From contig CM054115.1 in NCBI GenBank assembly GCA_028673005.1, forward strand, positions 7,175,501 to 7,239,500: DNA of 64,000 nt, read 5' to 3'. The stretch's first letter is position 1. Every line of letters starts with the position of its first letter. The notes below the pieces were generated by a model. That model saw only the letters and a program-made list of their open reading frames with translations, made no database searches and was not told where the DNA came from. Source of the DNA: Tanypteryx hageni. Lineage: Eukaryota > Arthropoda > Insecta > Odonata > Petaluridae. This document shows, piece after piece, positions 11,192 to 22,265 of the stretch. Both the position numbers and the translations under genes were made by a program.

Positions 11192-11525
11192 AAGGGGGTG
11201 CCGGTGGTGTAGTGGCCAGGACACTGTCTGCTACTCGCCCGATGCTTGAAAAAGTCATCGGGTACGAATCCTGTGCAAGTAGGATTTTTCCAAGGATGCC
11301 CGGCCCCCTGTTTGTGTGGTTTGAGGAGATTGCGCAAATTCAGCTGTTCTGTCCTTCGGAAGTGACGTTAAGCTGTTGGCCCCCCTGGTGTTCTTCGTAA
11401 GAGCAGGCAAATGCCGGCACCGGGTTTCCCTCCTCCCTCCCTGGTTATTCATTGCACTACCTCTGAGTTACCCATTTGTGCTGTAAGAGAGGCGAATTGA
11501 CTGGGCACTCAAACAAACAATAATA
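11192..11525 (+). mobile_element. tRNA-derived SINE, copy 1
   Basis: The head GGGGTGCCGGTGGTGTAGTG carries an A-box-like TGGTGTAGTGGC, and GGGTACGAATCC near 11260 serves as B-box. The body includes GTCCTTCGGAAGTGACGTTA and AGCTGTTGGCCCCCCTGG, which recur (with changes) inverted at 57.02-57.31 kb. The 3' tail is CAAACAAACAATAATAATAA next to flanking AATAATAATAA at 11180-11190. RNA polymerase III transcription and LINE-driven insertion are family knowledge. The 5' head differs from that of the second copy. Confidence 0.65.
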
Positions 11526-12150
11526 ATAATAAAATTCATCAAAAGCTTACATATACTGATTTTCCAGACGTAATTCTTAATTAAACTCATAGGGAAAACA
11601 GTTTTTAGAATAATCTTAAATGAATCAAGATAAAAAGTTTTTAAGATAAATAAAATCTTACTATCAATAATAATTACGATAAATAAAAAGCTACAATTAT
11701 TAGCAGAAATAACCCTTCAAAAAACGTAGGAATGCTAGTATCAATACAAATCCACATTAAAATAAAGAGACTTCTCTTACACTACCAACAATTACAATAG
11801 TTTGTTTAATCTCATTGATATGATTGACGCTTGTCTATCTTCCCACGCAAATTCAAATACACACTTATCGCGGTGCCAACGTAAGGATCTGGTGGCCGAG
11901 GTGACTAAATCACTCGTCTTATGCAGGCATCAGACAATCAATATTCTGTCAGTATTTTGAATACTGACAGTATTACTGACCATGTGAGGTTCATACTGAT
12001 GAACTGACAGCAGGAAAAATTCATACTGAAGACTGATGAAAAAATCGGATATCGAGCGTTAGTATTTGCGAGTAGTGGGGGATACCGATGGCAGCACTGA
12101 CCGTGTGAGGTGCATACTGACAGTATTGTGTCAGTATCGCTTTTGGAATC
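11525..12150. other. Unassigned; short CTGACAGTAT repeats at its right end
   Basis: No gene. Between 11935 and 12145 the strings CTGTCAGTAT, TACTGACAGTATT, ACTGACCATGTGAGGTTCATA and ACTGACCGTGTGAGGTGCATA recur in direct and inverted order. They lie just left of the MADF gene and could be subterminal protein-binding repeats of the broken Harbinger element; that role is inferred. Confidence 0.5.
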
Positions 12151-12515
12151 ATGGAAGGTGTTTGTCAGTGCGAGCGTGAAAATTTGAAAAACTTCATTTC
12201 TGTTTATCGCGGGTTACCTTAACTATGGGATATCCGCAGCAAGGATAAGCATAATATTGCTTATGAGAAGCTACTAGAAATGGTTAAGGTCATCAAGCCA
12301 GAGGCTACTGTGGAAAATGTGAAAAAGAAAATAAACACACTGAGAAGCAATTTCCGCAAATAATTGAAAAAATTCAGGATTCCAAGCAAAGTGGTGCAGG
12401 GGCAGAGGATATATACGTGCCATCCTCTTGGATATTTGATGAGCTTGCTTTTCTCAGAGACCTGGAAAAACTTGTGAAGGGACAATCATCAATGAATGAA
12501 GACCTAGATATAGTA
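12150..12515 (+). pseudogene. MADF-domain accessory protein of Harbinger element
   Basis: Frame: FISVYRGLP, stop, LWDIRSKDKHNIAYEKLLEM, then VENVKKKINTLRSNFRK, stop, LKKIQDSKQSGAGAEDIYVP, then SSWIFDELAFLRDL. This is a near-complete MADF (Myb/SANT-like, Adf-1 type) DNA-binding domain: LWD.....Y, the K...LR..F..E helix and the Y.P.WW-like block (here YVPSSWIFDEL). Two nonsense codons break it. A good splice donor (ATA|GTAAGT) at about 12512 suggests a further exon, which I could not find before the repeat copy at 12735. PIF/Harbinger elements often encode such a partner that helps the transposase reach the DNA. It converges with the transposase remnant at 14533-15145. Confidence 0.7.
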
Positions 12516-13135
12516 AGTAAAGTTTCTTTATTTTCAACTTTATTACCTACAACATACAAACAATATACAATTAAATACATCATATAGGCCCACAAAACCA
12601 ATAGTCAGTCCTATTTTAGATTTAGTCCATGCCTATCGACTTTGTTTGCCATGGAACTTGGCCTTCGTTACAAAAATATGAGCAATATTTGTCCCTCACT
12701 GTTTTCGCATCCCTACAAGCAGTACAAACTGGTGTTTTTACTTTCTCCATATACGTAGTTTAGGGGAAAGTATAGTATTCATGAAGAAAATCAACTTCGA
12801 GATATCAACGGAAATACATGTTTTGAGGTCCTCTGAACACGTTTTGACCATTTTCTCAATGATGTCCCTGTGTGTGTGTGTGATAGCTTTTTGTGGGCGA
12901 TCTAACTCAAAAACTATTAATCTGGTCAACGCAAAATTTTATATTTAACATTTTTATAAAAGTCAAAAGAACTGATTAGTTTTTGGTAAAAATTGGTAGA
13001 CCAAAAGTGGGTCGTGTCACTTATCCGTTATTTTGAAATATTTGCTTTAATATTTGATAAATGTAAAAATGTATTGGAATAAAAGTTGTAGGAAATTTAA
13101 TTTTTTACATTTGTTATAAAACATTTTTCCATATA

Positions 13136-14161
13136 CCGTAAATACCCGCGTATAATACACACCCTCGTATAACGGGCAGGGGGGTTTTCAGCCTCAGAAT
13201 CTATGATTTTTCTATATACCCGCGTATAGTGCGCACAGATTTTTTTTAGCGTTACCGTTCCAGAATAAAGTAGATGGTGTAACGTGTTCTAAAGCAATGA
13301 TCGAATTATTGGTATTTTGAATTGGTAACATAATGAAAGTGCGAAATGAAATTTTCGAATAACGTTCCAAAAGGTCGTTAGCTAACTCAATCATTATATA
13401 CTTTATGTTTACTTACAAGGTGATATTAGGATATTCACAATAAATCCAATTATATTAATTTCATAGTATGGCATATGACATTATTTGAGCTAATAAAATG
13501 AAGGAATGACGATAATCCTATGTTTTTACATACGTTTTTGTCACGCCTGAGGTGGACGGGTTCGCCCAACCTTCAGTTTTACCCACTCTGTAGCACGTAA
13601 ACACGATAGCAAATAACCATAATTAACTACAGACTCTAAGAATCAAGAATAAATCACGTATGAATGCTGAGAAAAAGGTAGGGAACGATAACTTTATTAA
13701 GTTCTACAAGAAGCATCAACTCCCAGTGTACTCAAAGGCATCAGCTGCCATTGTTTCTAATTGTAAATAGTACCAGTACCTCACCACCAGGCCGGGCACC
13801 GGTGTAGGGTGACGTCATGCGTAAGATGCTGATTCCGATAACAATATCAAAGAAGAATGGTCCAGTGACGAAGAATTTCTTGGCTTTTAAAATGAATAAA
13901 TACTGAATTCATTCTTTTCATATCTAATTAATTTATGTTTATAGAATTAGTTATTAAATTTTTACTATTATCTATCTCACTTTTCGTAAAAATCACCAAT
14001 AGAAATATGAAGATACCCGAGCAGTAATTACTGTGCCGAAATTGTGGAAATATGGGATCAAATGAAAATAAGAGGATTATGTACCCTCGTATAACACGCA
14101 TCCTAATTTTTAACTCAAATATTTCGAAAGAAAAGTGCGCATTATACGCGGGTAGTTACGG
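13136..14161. mobile_element. Nested pogo/Tigger-like DNA element (1,026 bp)
   Basis: Terminal inverted repeats CCGTAAATACCCGCGTATAA and CCGTAACTACCCGCGTATAA (right end read inverted) are flanked on both sides by TA (13134-13135, 14162-14163), the target duplication of Tc1/mariner/pogo elements. Subterminal copies of CCCGCGTATAGTGCGCAC (13210) and CCCTCGTATAAC (13160, 14084) repeat the terminal motif. Only a small coding remnant is present (13831-13890). The insertion interrupts repeat family A and so is younger than it. Confidence 0.75.
13831..13890 (+). pseudogene. C-terminal tail of pogo-like transposase
   Basis: The frame DSDNNIKEEWSSDEEFLGF followed by TAA resembles the acidic, ...DEEF.GF-type C-termini common in pogo/Tigger transposases. 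Nothing of the DDE core is visible in the element, so this is an internally deleted derivative. Assignment rests on this short tail, the TA duplication and the TIRs. Confidence 0.45.
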
Positions 14162-14532
14162 TAATGCATTGTTTAATATCTTATATTTTTAGCTGCCACC
14201 ACTACGCCACCTACCGACGACTATTGTTAACAATTGACGCTTAGTTACATCTTAGTAACACTCCTTTTTCTTTTCGTAATTGTTTGAGCTTTGTGGCTAT
14301 ATCCAATATTAGAAAGCTATGGTTTGAGTTTATTTCTTTTCTTTGTAAAGTCTAAAACTTTCTCGCGGTTTCTTAAAATATTTATTATTATCTAACCTAT
14401 TTGGAATTTTTAGAAATATTACAGATATGGAGAAAGTCATGCGGTGGCCACATCAGATTTTTTTCAATGGCATTAGTAAATTTTCTGTTCTCTCGCCTCC
14501 TTGAATAATGTCACCAGTCTCCAGATTTTCTT

Positions 14533-15145
14533 CTAGTTTTTAGAGCAGTAAACATGAGAGCTTGTTTGGATTAGAAAGTTATGTAAAAAGCAGCATGCTA
14601 AAGTTATAGTTGTTGCCTTTTCCGGACTGAGATATATTGGCTTTTGAAATATTGTAAACCTACTAGCAAGAATTATAAGAGTGTTTTCTACAACGTTGTG
14701 CGCACGATAAACGGTAGTTGAAAATACGATGGTTGTCTGCTAAGTCTTGTTGACCATTTGGCTTCATGAGATTTGTATTCATTGAAAAAGCTTCATCAGC
14801 AACAAATACAAACGGATATTCTTCATGAGTATTCGGCAAACAAGATGGAGGTGGAATGTTTAATGCACTATTGTGAAACATTTCCCAAAATTTAGTATGG
14901 TAAATAACTCTTCCGTCTGATAAACGTCCATTTGCCCCAACGTCGACCCTGATGAATTCATAATTTGTGTTTACTACTGCCATCAATACTATGCTGAACG
15001 ACCCCTTGTAATTGTAGTACATGGAACCGGAATTTGGTTTCATGCTAACATCCTTTCCATCAATGGCACCAATGCAGTTCCAAAAGTTCCATTTCTATCC
15101 AAAATCATTCGCAATATCCTGCCATTGTTGAACAGTTGTCATAAA
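14533..15145 (-). pseudogene. PIF/Harbinger transposase (HARBI1-like), exon remnant
   Basis: On the minus strand a splice acceptor (TTTTACAG, just above 15145) leads into VQQWQDIANDFG, stop, KWNFWNCIGAIDGKDVSMKP, then YYNYKGSFSIVLMAVV, NYEFIRVDVGANGRLSDGRV, YPFVFVADEAFSMNTNLMKP and RIFNYRLSCAQRCR. After a frameshift near 14695 comes VVENTLIILASRFTIFQKP and LACCFLHNFLIQ to the stop at 14533. This is DDE_Tnp_4: the first D in GAIDGK, the second in VADEAF, and the E in VVENT. The HTH-bearing N-terminal exons were not found upstream (15145-15990). One stop and one frameshift inactivate it. It forms a convergent pair with the MADF gene at 12150, the layout also seen in the complete Harbinger at 31.4 kb. 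Confidence 0.85.
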
Positions 15146-15985
15146 CTGTAAAAGAAACCAAACAAAACTGGAGCACTATTTTAAACAATCTAAATTAACT
15201 TTTAAATATGAACTAAAATTACACTTGACCATTTTACTCCAGGTAGTCCACGATATACCCAAAACTAGAGTTTTTTTTCGAGTTAAAAATTGTAATTCCA
15301 TTATTATTATGTAATAGATAGAATATGGCCACAGCATTATTTAAAAATAAAAAACATCACCCGAGAGAACATTGTCTATTATTTATTAAAGTATCTAAAA
15401 GAACTGTTGGCCGATATAACATGGATCGTGTATGGTTCAAATTGCAATTATGAAACTGGATTTCATTTCACAGACGTAATCACAACCACAGTAAGATTAA
15501 TGTCAACAAGAAACCTCTTTATTTTTGTCGGTATGTCACATTAATACTGTACGTCTTAAAATACATACGTTAATTAAACAATATATTGTTTCAATAGACG
15601 AAAGATGCTCCCGGAACGTTTCTATTTCCTATATCGAGGTATTACTGTTTATAATTATAATTTTTTTAACAATATGCATACAGTACTTACATGGATTCCG
15701 TGCGAGGAAACGAATGTAATTTTAAATATGGATCCCCGTTCGGTCCCCTCGTCCTCCCGCAGTTCATTGCTGAGCACTTCCGCGTTTGCAGCATTTTCTT
15801 TGCATCGCTCATTTCATAAAGCTAATGGAAACATTGGAATGAACAGAAAATGATATAATTAACACAAACAAAGAGTCGTACCTATCATCTGCATATATGA
15901 AGTTGTAAACCATTCATTCATATACTCCTCTATAGTCAAAGCAACCTTACCTGCATTAAAAAATAAGATTTACACAAGTTTGCAA
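15146..15985. other. Unassigned stretch right of Harbinger transposase
   Basis: Possible 5' exons of the transposase on the minus strand (for instance an open piece bounded by an AG and a GT at about 15895-15955) cannot be confirmed. No clear TIR partner of the left end was found. Confidence 0.4.
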
Positions 15986-16311
15986 CTACGTTTTACCGTA
16001 ATGGCGGATGGCGAGACAGTTACAGAATATCAGCATTACAGTTGTCCAGATTCAACTTCTCAAAATTCGGCTTGGCGTTCACTCATTGGTTGCCTTGTCT
16101 GCCGAAGAGAACGACAACAGCACCATGTCGGATGCCGACTGTACTTTTTGCATCTGTCGAGAACCAATTTCTCCCATAAGAGATAATCCCCCTGTTGTGG
16201 CGTTTCGACGCAGGGCACGATTTCGGCTCTTTCCCATAGCGGTCTATCCTTTCCTGGCGCTGTTGTCGAGTCAGAGGGAAGGAGGAGTGTATTGGGGGCA
16301 GAGGGCTCTCC

Positions 16312-17875
16312 GTGTCGGTGGAGAAGATTAACCGAATTAATGACACTGCACTCATGTCACATATTTCTACTTTAAAGAGGGTGAATGGCGTCCTTAGAGT
16401 TACGTCCACGGGTATTAATTCACCTGTGCCGACGACCTCTGGAGTAGGAACCGTATCTTCCGTCCTCACAAAGTCACTCCCAAAGATTTCATGCGCCCCT
16501 GCAGTCTCTGCAGGGGAAAGAACAGTCCAACATAACGACTTCGACACTACAGGGCGCAGTGTTGCGGGATACGCCCGTGGAGAACAGAAATATCACACGG
16601 GATACGGGCGCAAACACCCAATTCAAAATATCGGTCTCCTTTGCCCCAAAAAATTTGTTCCTTCGCCTAATGGTCCATCGCGGAAAATGGGTATCGTCAT
16701 TCCTGCGATACGCACTGTTCCGTTAGTCGACTATGCCGTGGGTGAAGAGGTTGGTGGAGGGGAATATATCTCCCACGCTTCTAGTCTTTTCAACGGACGA
16801 ATCTGCATTTACCTCAAGTCAGAGCAGCTGGTCGAGCGTTTCATAACGGAGAAGGGCGGCATCGTCATGGGAGTTTTTCGTCGCTCGTCTCGCGTCGAAG
16901 GCCGAGAGATTGACAATCTCGAACGTTCCCCCGAAGTGCCAGACTCAGCGCTTGTTGAACTGCTGAGCCAGGTCGTGACCGTTGTCATTCCCGTGACAAC
17001 TCCCACAATTGGAGCAAAAAGACCTGGTTACACCCACATCAGCTGCTTTCGGAGGCAGGTTCACGTCATCAAACAAGACAACCTGATCCTCCTGTCATCG
17101 GTAGCGGTGGAAATAGGGTCGCCCGTCCACAGACTATCTATCCTTTGAGGATATGAAATGCTTCCGCTGCGGCAATGAAGGCCATGTAGCCCGAGCATGT
17201 CCCACTCTCACATCCGCCGACGTTATCTCTCCTACGGATACCACAGTCAACTCACCTCAGTCCAATCCCGATCAGCACGCCATACGGGCTGCTGATGCAA
17301 CTCGTGAGGTTTTGATCCTTCCAACATATCCCAAAACTCTCTTGCCCTCGGTATCCACCCCTGAACCTGCCCCTGAAGTCGCCGCAACCGTAGCCGCCAT
17401 TGATGCTGCCACCGTCGCCACCGAGGCCGCAGTCGACGCCGCCACCGACGCCAACGCTGAGGCCGCCGTCACCGCCGCCGACGCCACCACTGTCGCTGAA
17501 GCTGACGCCGAAGTCGCCGCAGCCACCGGCGCGTTTACCGCAGCACCCTCTGCTTCCGACGTTTCGGACACGCGCGTCAATAAGACGGCTGAAGCTCCTG
17601 GTCAGGTGCATTTCGATGTGATGCATGAAGATGCGGAAGTGACCTCTGAGATGGACTTCTCCTCCTCAGAAGATACTTCACTAGAACCGAAATGGACCTG
17701 CGCGAAGAGGAAGAAGACAGACCACCCGCAGGAGAAAAAAGAATCGATCAGGAAGCAGAAAAAATCGGGATATAGCTCCGACACACGCAGGGGCGAAATG
17801 GGAGCTACGCAAGTACGACGAGGAGGCAATCGACAAGGAATACAAAGGAGATCCTTTCTTATGTCCCTACAGTAA
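16312..17875 (+). pseudogene. LINE ORF1 (gag-like, CCHC knuckle), one frameshift
   Basis: Two abutting open frames (16312-17148 and 17153-17875) form one ORF1 broken near 17148. The first part ends in a gag-like region (GYTHISCFRRQVHVIKQDNL). The second begins with the zinc knuckle MKCFRCGNEGHVARACPT, spacing C-x2-C-x4-H-x4-C, as in nucleic-acid-binding ORF1 proteins of LINEs. After it comes an Ala/Thr/Val-rich low-complexity tract (about residues 60-125, GCC/ACC/GTC codons, 17380-17545) and an acidic-then-Lys-rich tail. The low-complexity tract yields long spurious frames on both strands. A non-ATG start or an upstream start near 16003 (MADGETVTEYQHYSC, shifted) is possible. Expected role: coat the element RNA. 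Confidence 0.7.
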
Positions 17876-18147
17876 AGAAAATCTTCTACTTTTCCTCAAG
17901 GAGGTCAGGCAGTAATGAGCCGGCAGAAGTGGCGCCCAGGTTTACTGCGGACCTTATTCCGTTATGTAACGCACTTTTCCACATTCAAGAGGGTGGTAAA
18001 GGAAAGGGCCCTCAAGGCTAAAGTGCAGAGGCCTGCTCTGAACCTGGCAAGAGGTTCAAGCGTGGCGGGCACTCAATAAGAAAAAGTTCGGAGACTACGC
18101 AGATCGGATTAGGCGCGCGTAATTCACAGGAAACGGCGGGTACTTCG

Positions 18148-21100
18148 GTGATAACATTAAACGTTCTATCGTTTAGGAGCGAGTCTAAGTGGATCGAAAT
18201 GGATCTCTTCCTCAAAAGATGGACACCAACGATATGCCTGCTCCAGAAAACGAACACCACGTTGGCACCAGTGGCCGCGTCGTCAGAATATACGTGGTTT
18301 TATAATCCTCCACCACATCAACATTCCGGAACAGCGATAGGCGTCAGGAACGACTCAGACTCCCGCATCGTCAACGACACAATAATCGCAGAGGGCTTCA
18401 CCCAGGAATTGGTAATGGAGTTTGTGACTCCGCCTACGAAAAGGAGGCTCCTGTGTATATACGTACCACAGGATGCGGCCAAGACAGTCGATGTAATCAA
18501 AAAGGTCGAAGAACACATTTCGACCCTTCCGCATTCACAACCAGGAAGCACAGCTGGCATCCTATTCGGAGGTGGTTTTAATTCCACCTTGTCGCCTGAC
18601 GCGGATCGTTCAGGTGGAGCAGAGCGCCACCCACGGATTTCGGCTGCCTTGCAGAGATTGATCTCCTCCCAGGGGATGGAAGACGCATGGAACGAGCTCC
18701 GCGGGACAGAGAAGGGTTATACCTTTGTGAGATATAGACCGCATTTCTCTCGTTCCAGACTGGACAGAATTTATACTACTAGGCCGCTAATCTGTTCCCT
18801 TCAGTCCGTGATGCTGATTCCCTCGTTCTCGGACCACATGACAGTTCGGATCGTTTTGTCCAATCCGGAAAAGAAGACGAGAAAAAGGCCATACTGGAGG
18901 TTCGACAATGGACTCCTGGAGAACAAGGCGTATGTGGCGATAATGAGAAAGCTTATTTTTGCATTATCGAATAGGAGCTGCGGCGCCCCTGACATCCTGC
19001 AGTCCTGGGATCTCCTAAAGATGGAGATAAAAGTCGCTACCATTCGTTTCCAGAATTGGCAGAGAAGAGAGAAGGAAAGGACCATACGGGGGATGGAGGC
19101 TTTGACCGCGGAAATGGGCACAGCTAGCGGCGAAACCATACCGTCCAAGACGGAAAAGATTCAAGAGTGGTACGGGGGGGAGGGGAAAGGATCCTCACCA
19201 ATGTGGGGTGGGAGAGGATGCTCGCCACAGACGCTCCTGCATGCTCCAGCCTCGCAAAACATGCACTCCGCTCGAGGCCGAGACCGCTCACGGCTCTCAG
19301 AGTGGATGGGGAGACTAGCACCTCCCCCGAAAAACTCTGTAATTACAACCGTGGTCACTTCTCAGGTATTTTTTAGCGCGGAGGAGGGTGCCACCGTCGC
19401 CGATGAGGAAATCTACGACGGCTTACAGCACCTCGAGGATCCGGAAAGAAGGGGCTGTGACGCTTCTATCAGCAGCCAAGATCTTAACGAGAGCCTGAAA
19501 GAACTAAATAGAGGTAAAGCTCCCGGAATAGACGTCCTCACAACAGAGTTTTTCCTCAAATTCTGGGATCTTCTTTGTCGACCCTTTCTGCAGATGATGG
19601 AGAAGAGTTTTCTGGCTGGACGGCTGCCATATTCTGAGCTGGGTTTAATATACAAGAAAGTGGATAGGCTGAAAATTAAGAACTGGAGACCCGTATCCAT
19701 CACCACGACGGACTATAAGTTACTGGCCAAATCACTTTCAAAACGACTGTCGGCGGTGATGTCGTTCGTCATTTCACAGGAGCAGGGCTACCGTGTTCCG
19801 GGGAGGACGATCGTGGATAACATCGCTCTCATCAGGGACCTTATTCGGGAGAAGAATGACAGCGGAGGACTCATGGCCGTTCTATCTTTAGACCAGCAGG
19901 GGGCCTTCGATAGGGTTCGACACCGACACCTGTTCGTAACCCTTCAACAAATGGGTTTCGGAGCGGAGTTTACGGGAAAAACCTTGTATAACGAGACCAA
20001 CTGTGTCGTCAGGGTAGCGTCCTCTCTGACGGCCCCGATCAGGCTGAGGAGGGGAATCCGTCAGGGCTGCCCACTCTCCGGTTAGCTATACGCCATCTCC
20101 ATAGAACCCTTTCTGCACCTCATCAGAAGAATATCATCGGGAGTGTCCTTTCCGGGGTATACGGAGAGGAGACTGGCGGTATCCGCCTATGCTGACGACG
20201 TGTGTCTTTTCGTGGAAAAGGAAGAGAATTTTCCACGGATCACGACATCTTTTGAGGTTTACGCATTGTGTTCTGGCGCACGGCAAAACGCGGAAAAGTC
20301 CAAGGGCCTTTGGTGCGGCAGCTGGAAGAATAGGACGGATACACCGTTGGATTTCAGCTGGGGAAACGAAGGTTCCGACTTTATCGGCGTCTGGCTGGGA
20401 CACGACGAGGGGAAAACCATCAATCATGGATTAATAGTTCTCCCGAAGAAGGTAATGGAAGGCTCCGAGAAGTGGAAAGCTAGGGTGGGGCCGATGTCTT
20501 TTATAGGTAGGGTTTTGGCAGCCAACCAATTTCTGGCTCCAAGATTATGGCACGCTTTTCAGTCGATATCCCCGCCAGCATCTTTCATAAAGCTAATACA
20601 GGGACTGCTGGCGGATTTCGTATGGGCGAAGGTGAAAAACTGGGTGAGAAGTGCAGTGCTCACGATTCCGCTCAGGGAAGGAGGTCTGGGACTGGTCGAC
20701 GTAGCCTCCAGAATCACCGCGCTTAGGATCTTATACGTCCAGAGGTTTTTGTTCGCCCCTCAAGACTCCCCGTGGAGATTAATGACGGCGGGAAGGCTAT
20801 CAAAGTATCGGGGGCTGGGAATGTCTGCAGAACTGTTTCTCAATGGGCTTACCCTCTGACTGTCTAAAAACGTGGAGGAATTTTACAGCTCGCTGTTGCT
20901 TTCCTGGAGATCGTCGGGAGCGAGCACCGCAAATCTACCGTTCGGAAAGAGAGACGCGTACCGCGAGGTGTTGTATGCGTTAAACAGAAGAGAGTGGCCT
21001 TTACGGGGAAGACACGAGAATGGCGTCTTCTGGAGCTCCTTTCATCAGAGACCATCCTTCGGCAAGGACGCTGAAGTGGCGTGGCGATTCGCCTTGGACA

Positions 21101-21579
21101 GGCTAGCAGACGGAGTCTTCATATCGAAAGCAGGAATCATGCCGGACAGTGGATACCCGTGGTGCCCAGGGATCGAAGCTTCGGCGTGGCACATCATCAT
21201 GCGGTGTATGAAAGCAGCGGAGGTGTGGAAGGTCGCGGTATCCACAGTAAAAGCTCTCACCAATACTAATAAGGTTTACTTGAAGGATGTGTACTGCGAG
21301 TTTCGTACGTCGGACGATATATCGACGACGCGGTTGGCGAACTATATTATGACGTTAACGAAAAGGTGTATATATCGTCAATACACGCTCTTCCAGAAAG
21401 GGAAGATTCCAGACGTGTACTACCTAAACGAGCAGAAAGCGTGTCTGGAAAGGAGAGTTCTCAGGGAATACGTACACCACCTCCAAGAAGACTCAGTAGA
21501 TATCTTTCGCAGATGTTGGTGCATCGGAGGCATTATCTGTAACTGGTGCTCAAATTCGCGAAAGATAGAAAAACACTAG
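18148..21579 (+). pseudogene. LINE ORF2: endonuclease plus reverse transcriptase, two stops
   Basis: A single frame of about 1,143 codons with only TAG at 20083-20085 and TGA at 20857-20859. Order: APE-type endonuclease (residues about 1-235; ITLNVLSFRS, then SRLDRIYTT and the conserved SFSDHMTVRI), linker, RT (KAPGIDVLTTEFF, KNWRPVSITTTDYKLLAKSL, LSLDQQGAFDRVRH, RGIRQGCPLSG, and AYADD at 20185-20199), then a thumb/C-terminal domain (IIMRCMKAAEVW). Two endonuclease residues expected to be acidic are changed: QET reads QKT (AAA at 18247-18249) and GGDFN reads GGGFN (GGT at 18574-18576). With the two stops this copy cannot be autonomous. The frame is open upstream to 18022 without ATG, so the true start is uncertain. 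The first TAG falls between RT motifs just before the YADD box. Confidence 0.85.
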
Positions 21580-21859
21580 CACCTCCCTCATGTTTTTAAA
21601 GTGAACGAAATGTTTTTATATACAACAATGATTTTAACGTATTTATTCATTTATTTTATTTATCTATTACTCAAATACTAAAACACAGAAACATCACAAA
21701 CGTAGAAGCTTTCGGAACTACTCCTTCTTCAGCTACAGAGAGAGAGAGAGTGTTCTTTTACGTGTGTCGCTTCGACATCCCCGGTGCCTCGCCAACCTGA
21801 AGTCGTCTGATTGGTGAGTGTTCACTGGGTTTCCTCATCCCAACACCTTGTTGAGATCC

Positions 21860-21866
21860 ATATATA

Positions 21867-21922
<56 letters not shown>
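21860..21922. repeat. (TA)n microsatellite at PLE flank
   Basis: About 60 bp of near-perfect TA dinucleotides between the two inverted terminal-repeat copies of the PLE. Confidence 0.9.
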
Positions 21923-21925
<3 letters not shown>

Positions 21926-22265
21926 CAACTTACGGAAAAGGAAAGGTAAAATGAATATATGGATGTCAACAAGGTGTTGGGATGAGGAAACCCAGTAAGC
22001 ACTCACCAATCAGACGACTTCAGGTTGGCGAGGCCCCGGGGATGTCGAAGCGACACACGTAAAATAACACAAAAACACAGAAACATCACAAACGTAAAGC
22101 TTTCGGAACTACTCCTTCTTCAGCTACAGAGAGAGAACTGATGGCGGTGACACTGGGTGGAGGCATGGGGGTGGAAGGGTAGTGCGGAAAGGTCGAGGAT
22201 AGGAGGAAACGGAGGGGGTTGGGGATGGGTAGGGTGTTGGAAGAAGACAGAAAGGGTGTGAAAAG

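Larger units (their letters stand above)
12735..14455 (-). repeat. Interspersed repeat family A, interrupted copy
   Basis: Inverse copy of the 9468-10152 repeat; ends TTTTTACTTTCTCCATATACG (12735) and ...GCGGTGGCCACATCAGATTT (14452). After removing the nested element 13136-14161 and one TA, it is about 690 bp, matching the complete copy. It sits between the two genes of the broken Harbinger element. Confidence 0.65.
15990..21640 (+). mobile_element. Near-complete non-LTR retrotransposon, Tx1/L1-group-like
   Basis: One GC-richer block (sharply different from its AT-rich surroundings) with ORF1 ending in a CCHC knuckle, then ORF2 with an APE-type endonuclease, RT and a C-terminal domain, all in the + direction. 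RT motifs such as NWRPVS...DYKLLAKSLSKRL, the RGIRQGCPLSG block and AYADD point to the Tx1/L1 group; the exact clade is inferred. The 5' boundary is not sharp. The 3' end is A/T-rich around 21,600-21,670, next to the PLE flank. Sequence decay is light: one frameshift in ORF1 and two stops in ORF2. Confidence 0.75.

Noticed and set aside
13212..13394. 60-residue minus-strand frame in the pogo-like element
   Set aside because: No transposase motif; the recognisable tail is on the plus strand at 13831-13890.
16083..16547. 154-residue minus-strand frame
   Set aside because: Antisense shadow of the LINE 5' region and ORF1.
17252..17829. Antisense Gly- or Ala-rich frames over LINE ORF1
   Set aside because: Shadows of the GCC/ACC/GTC codon repeat in ORF1.
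21758..22009. Minus-strand frame rich in Tyr-Ile
   Set aside because: Translation of the (TA)n microsatellite and flanking terminal repeat.
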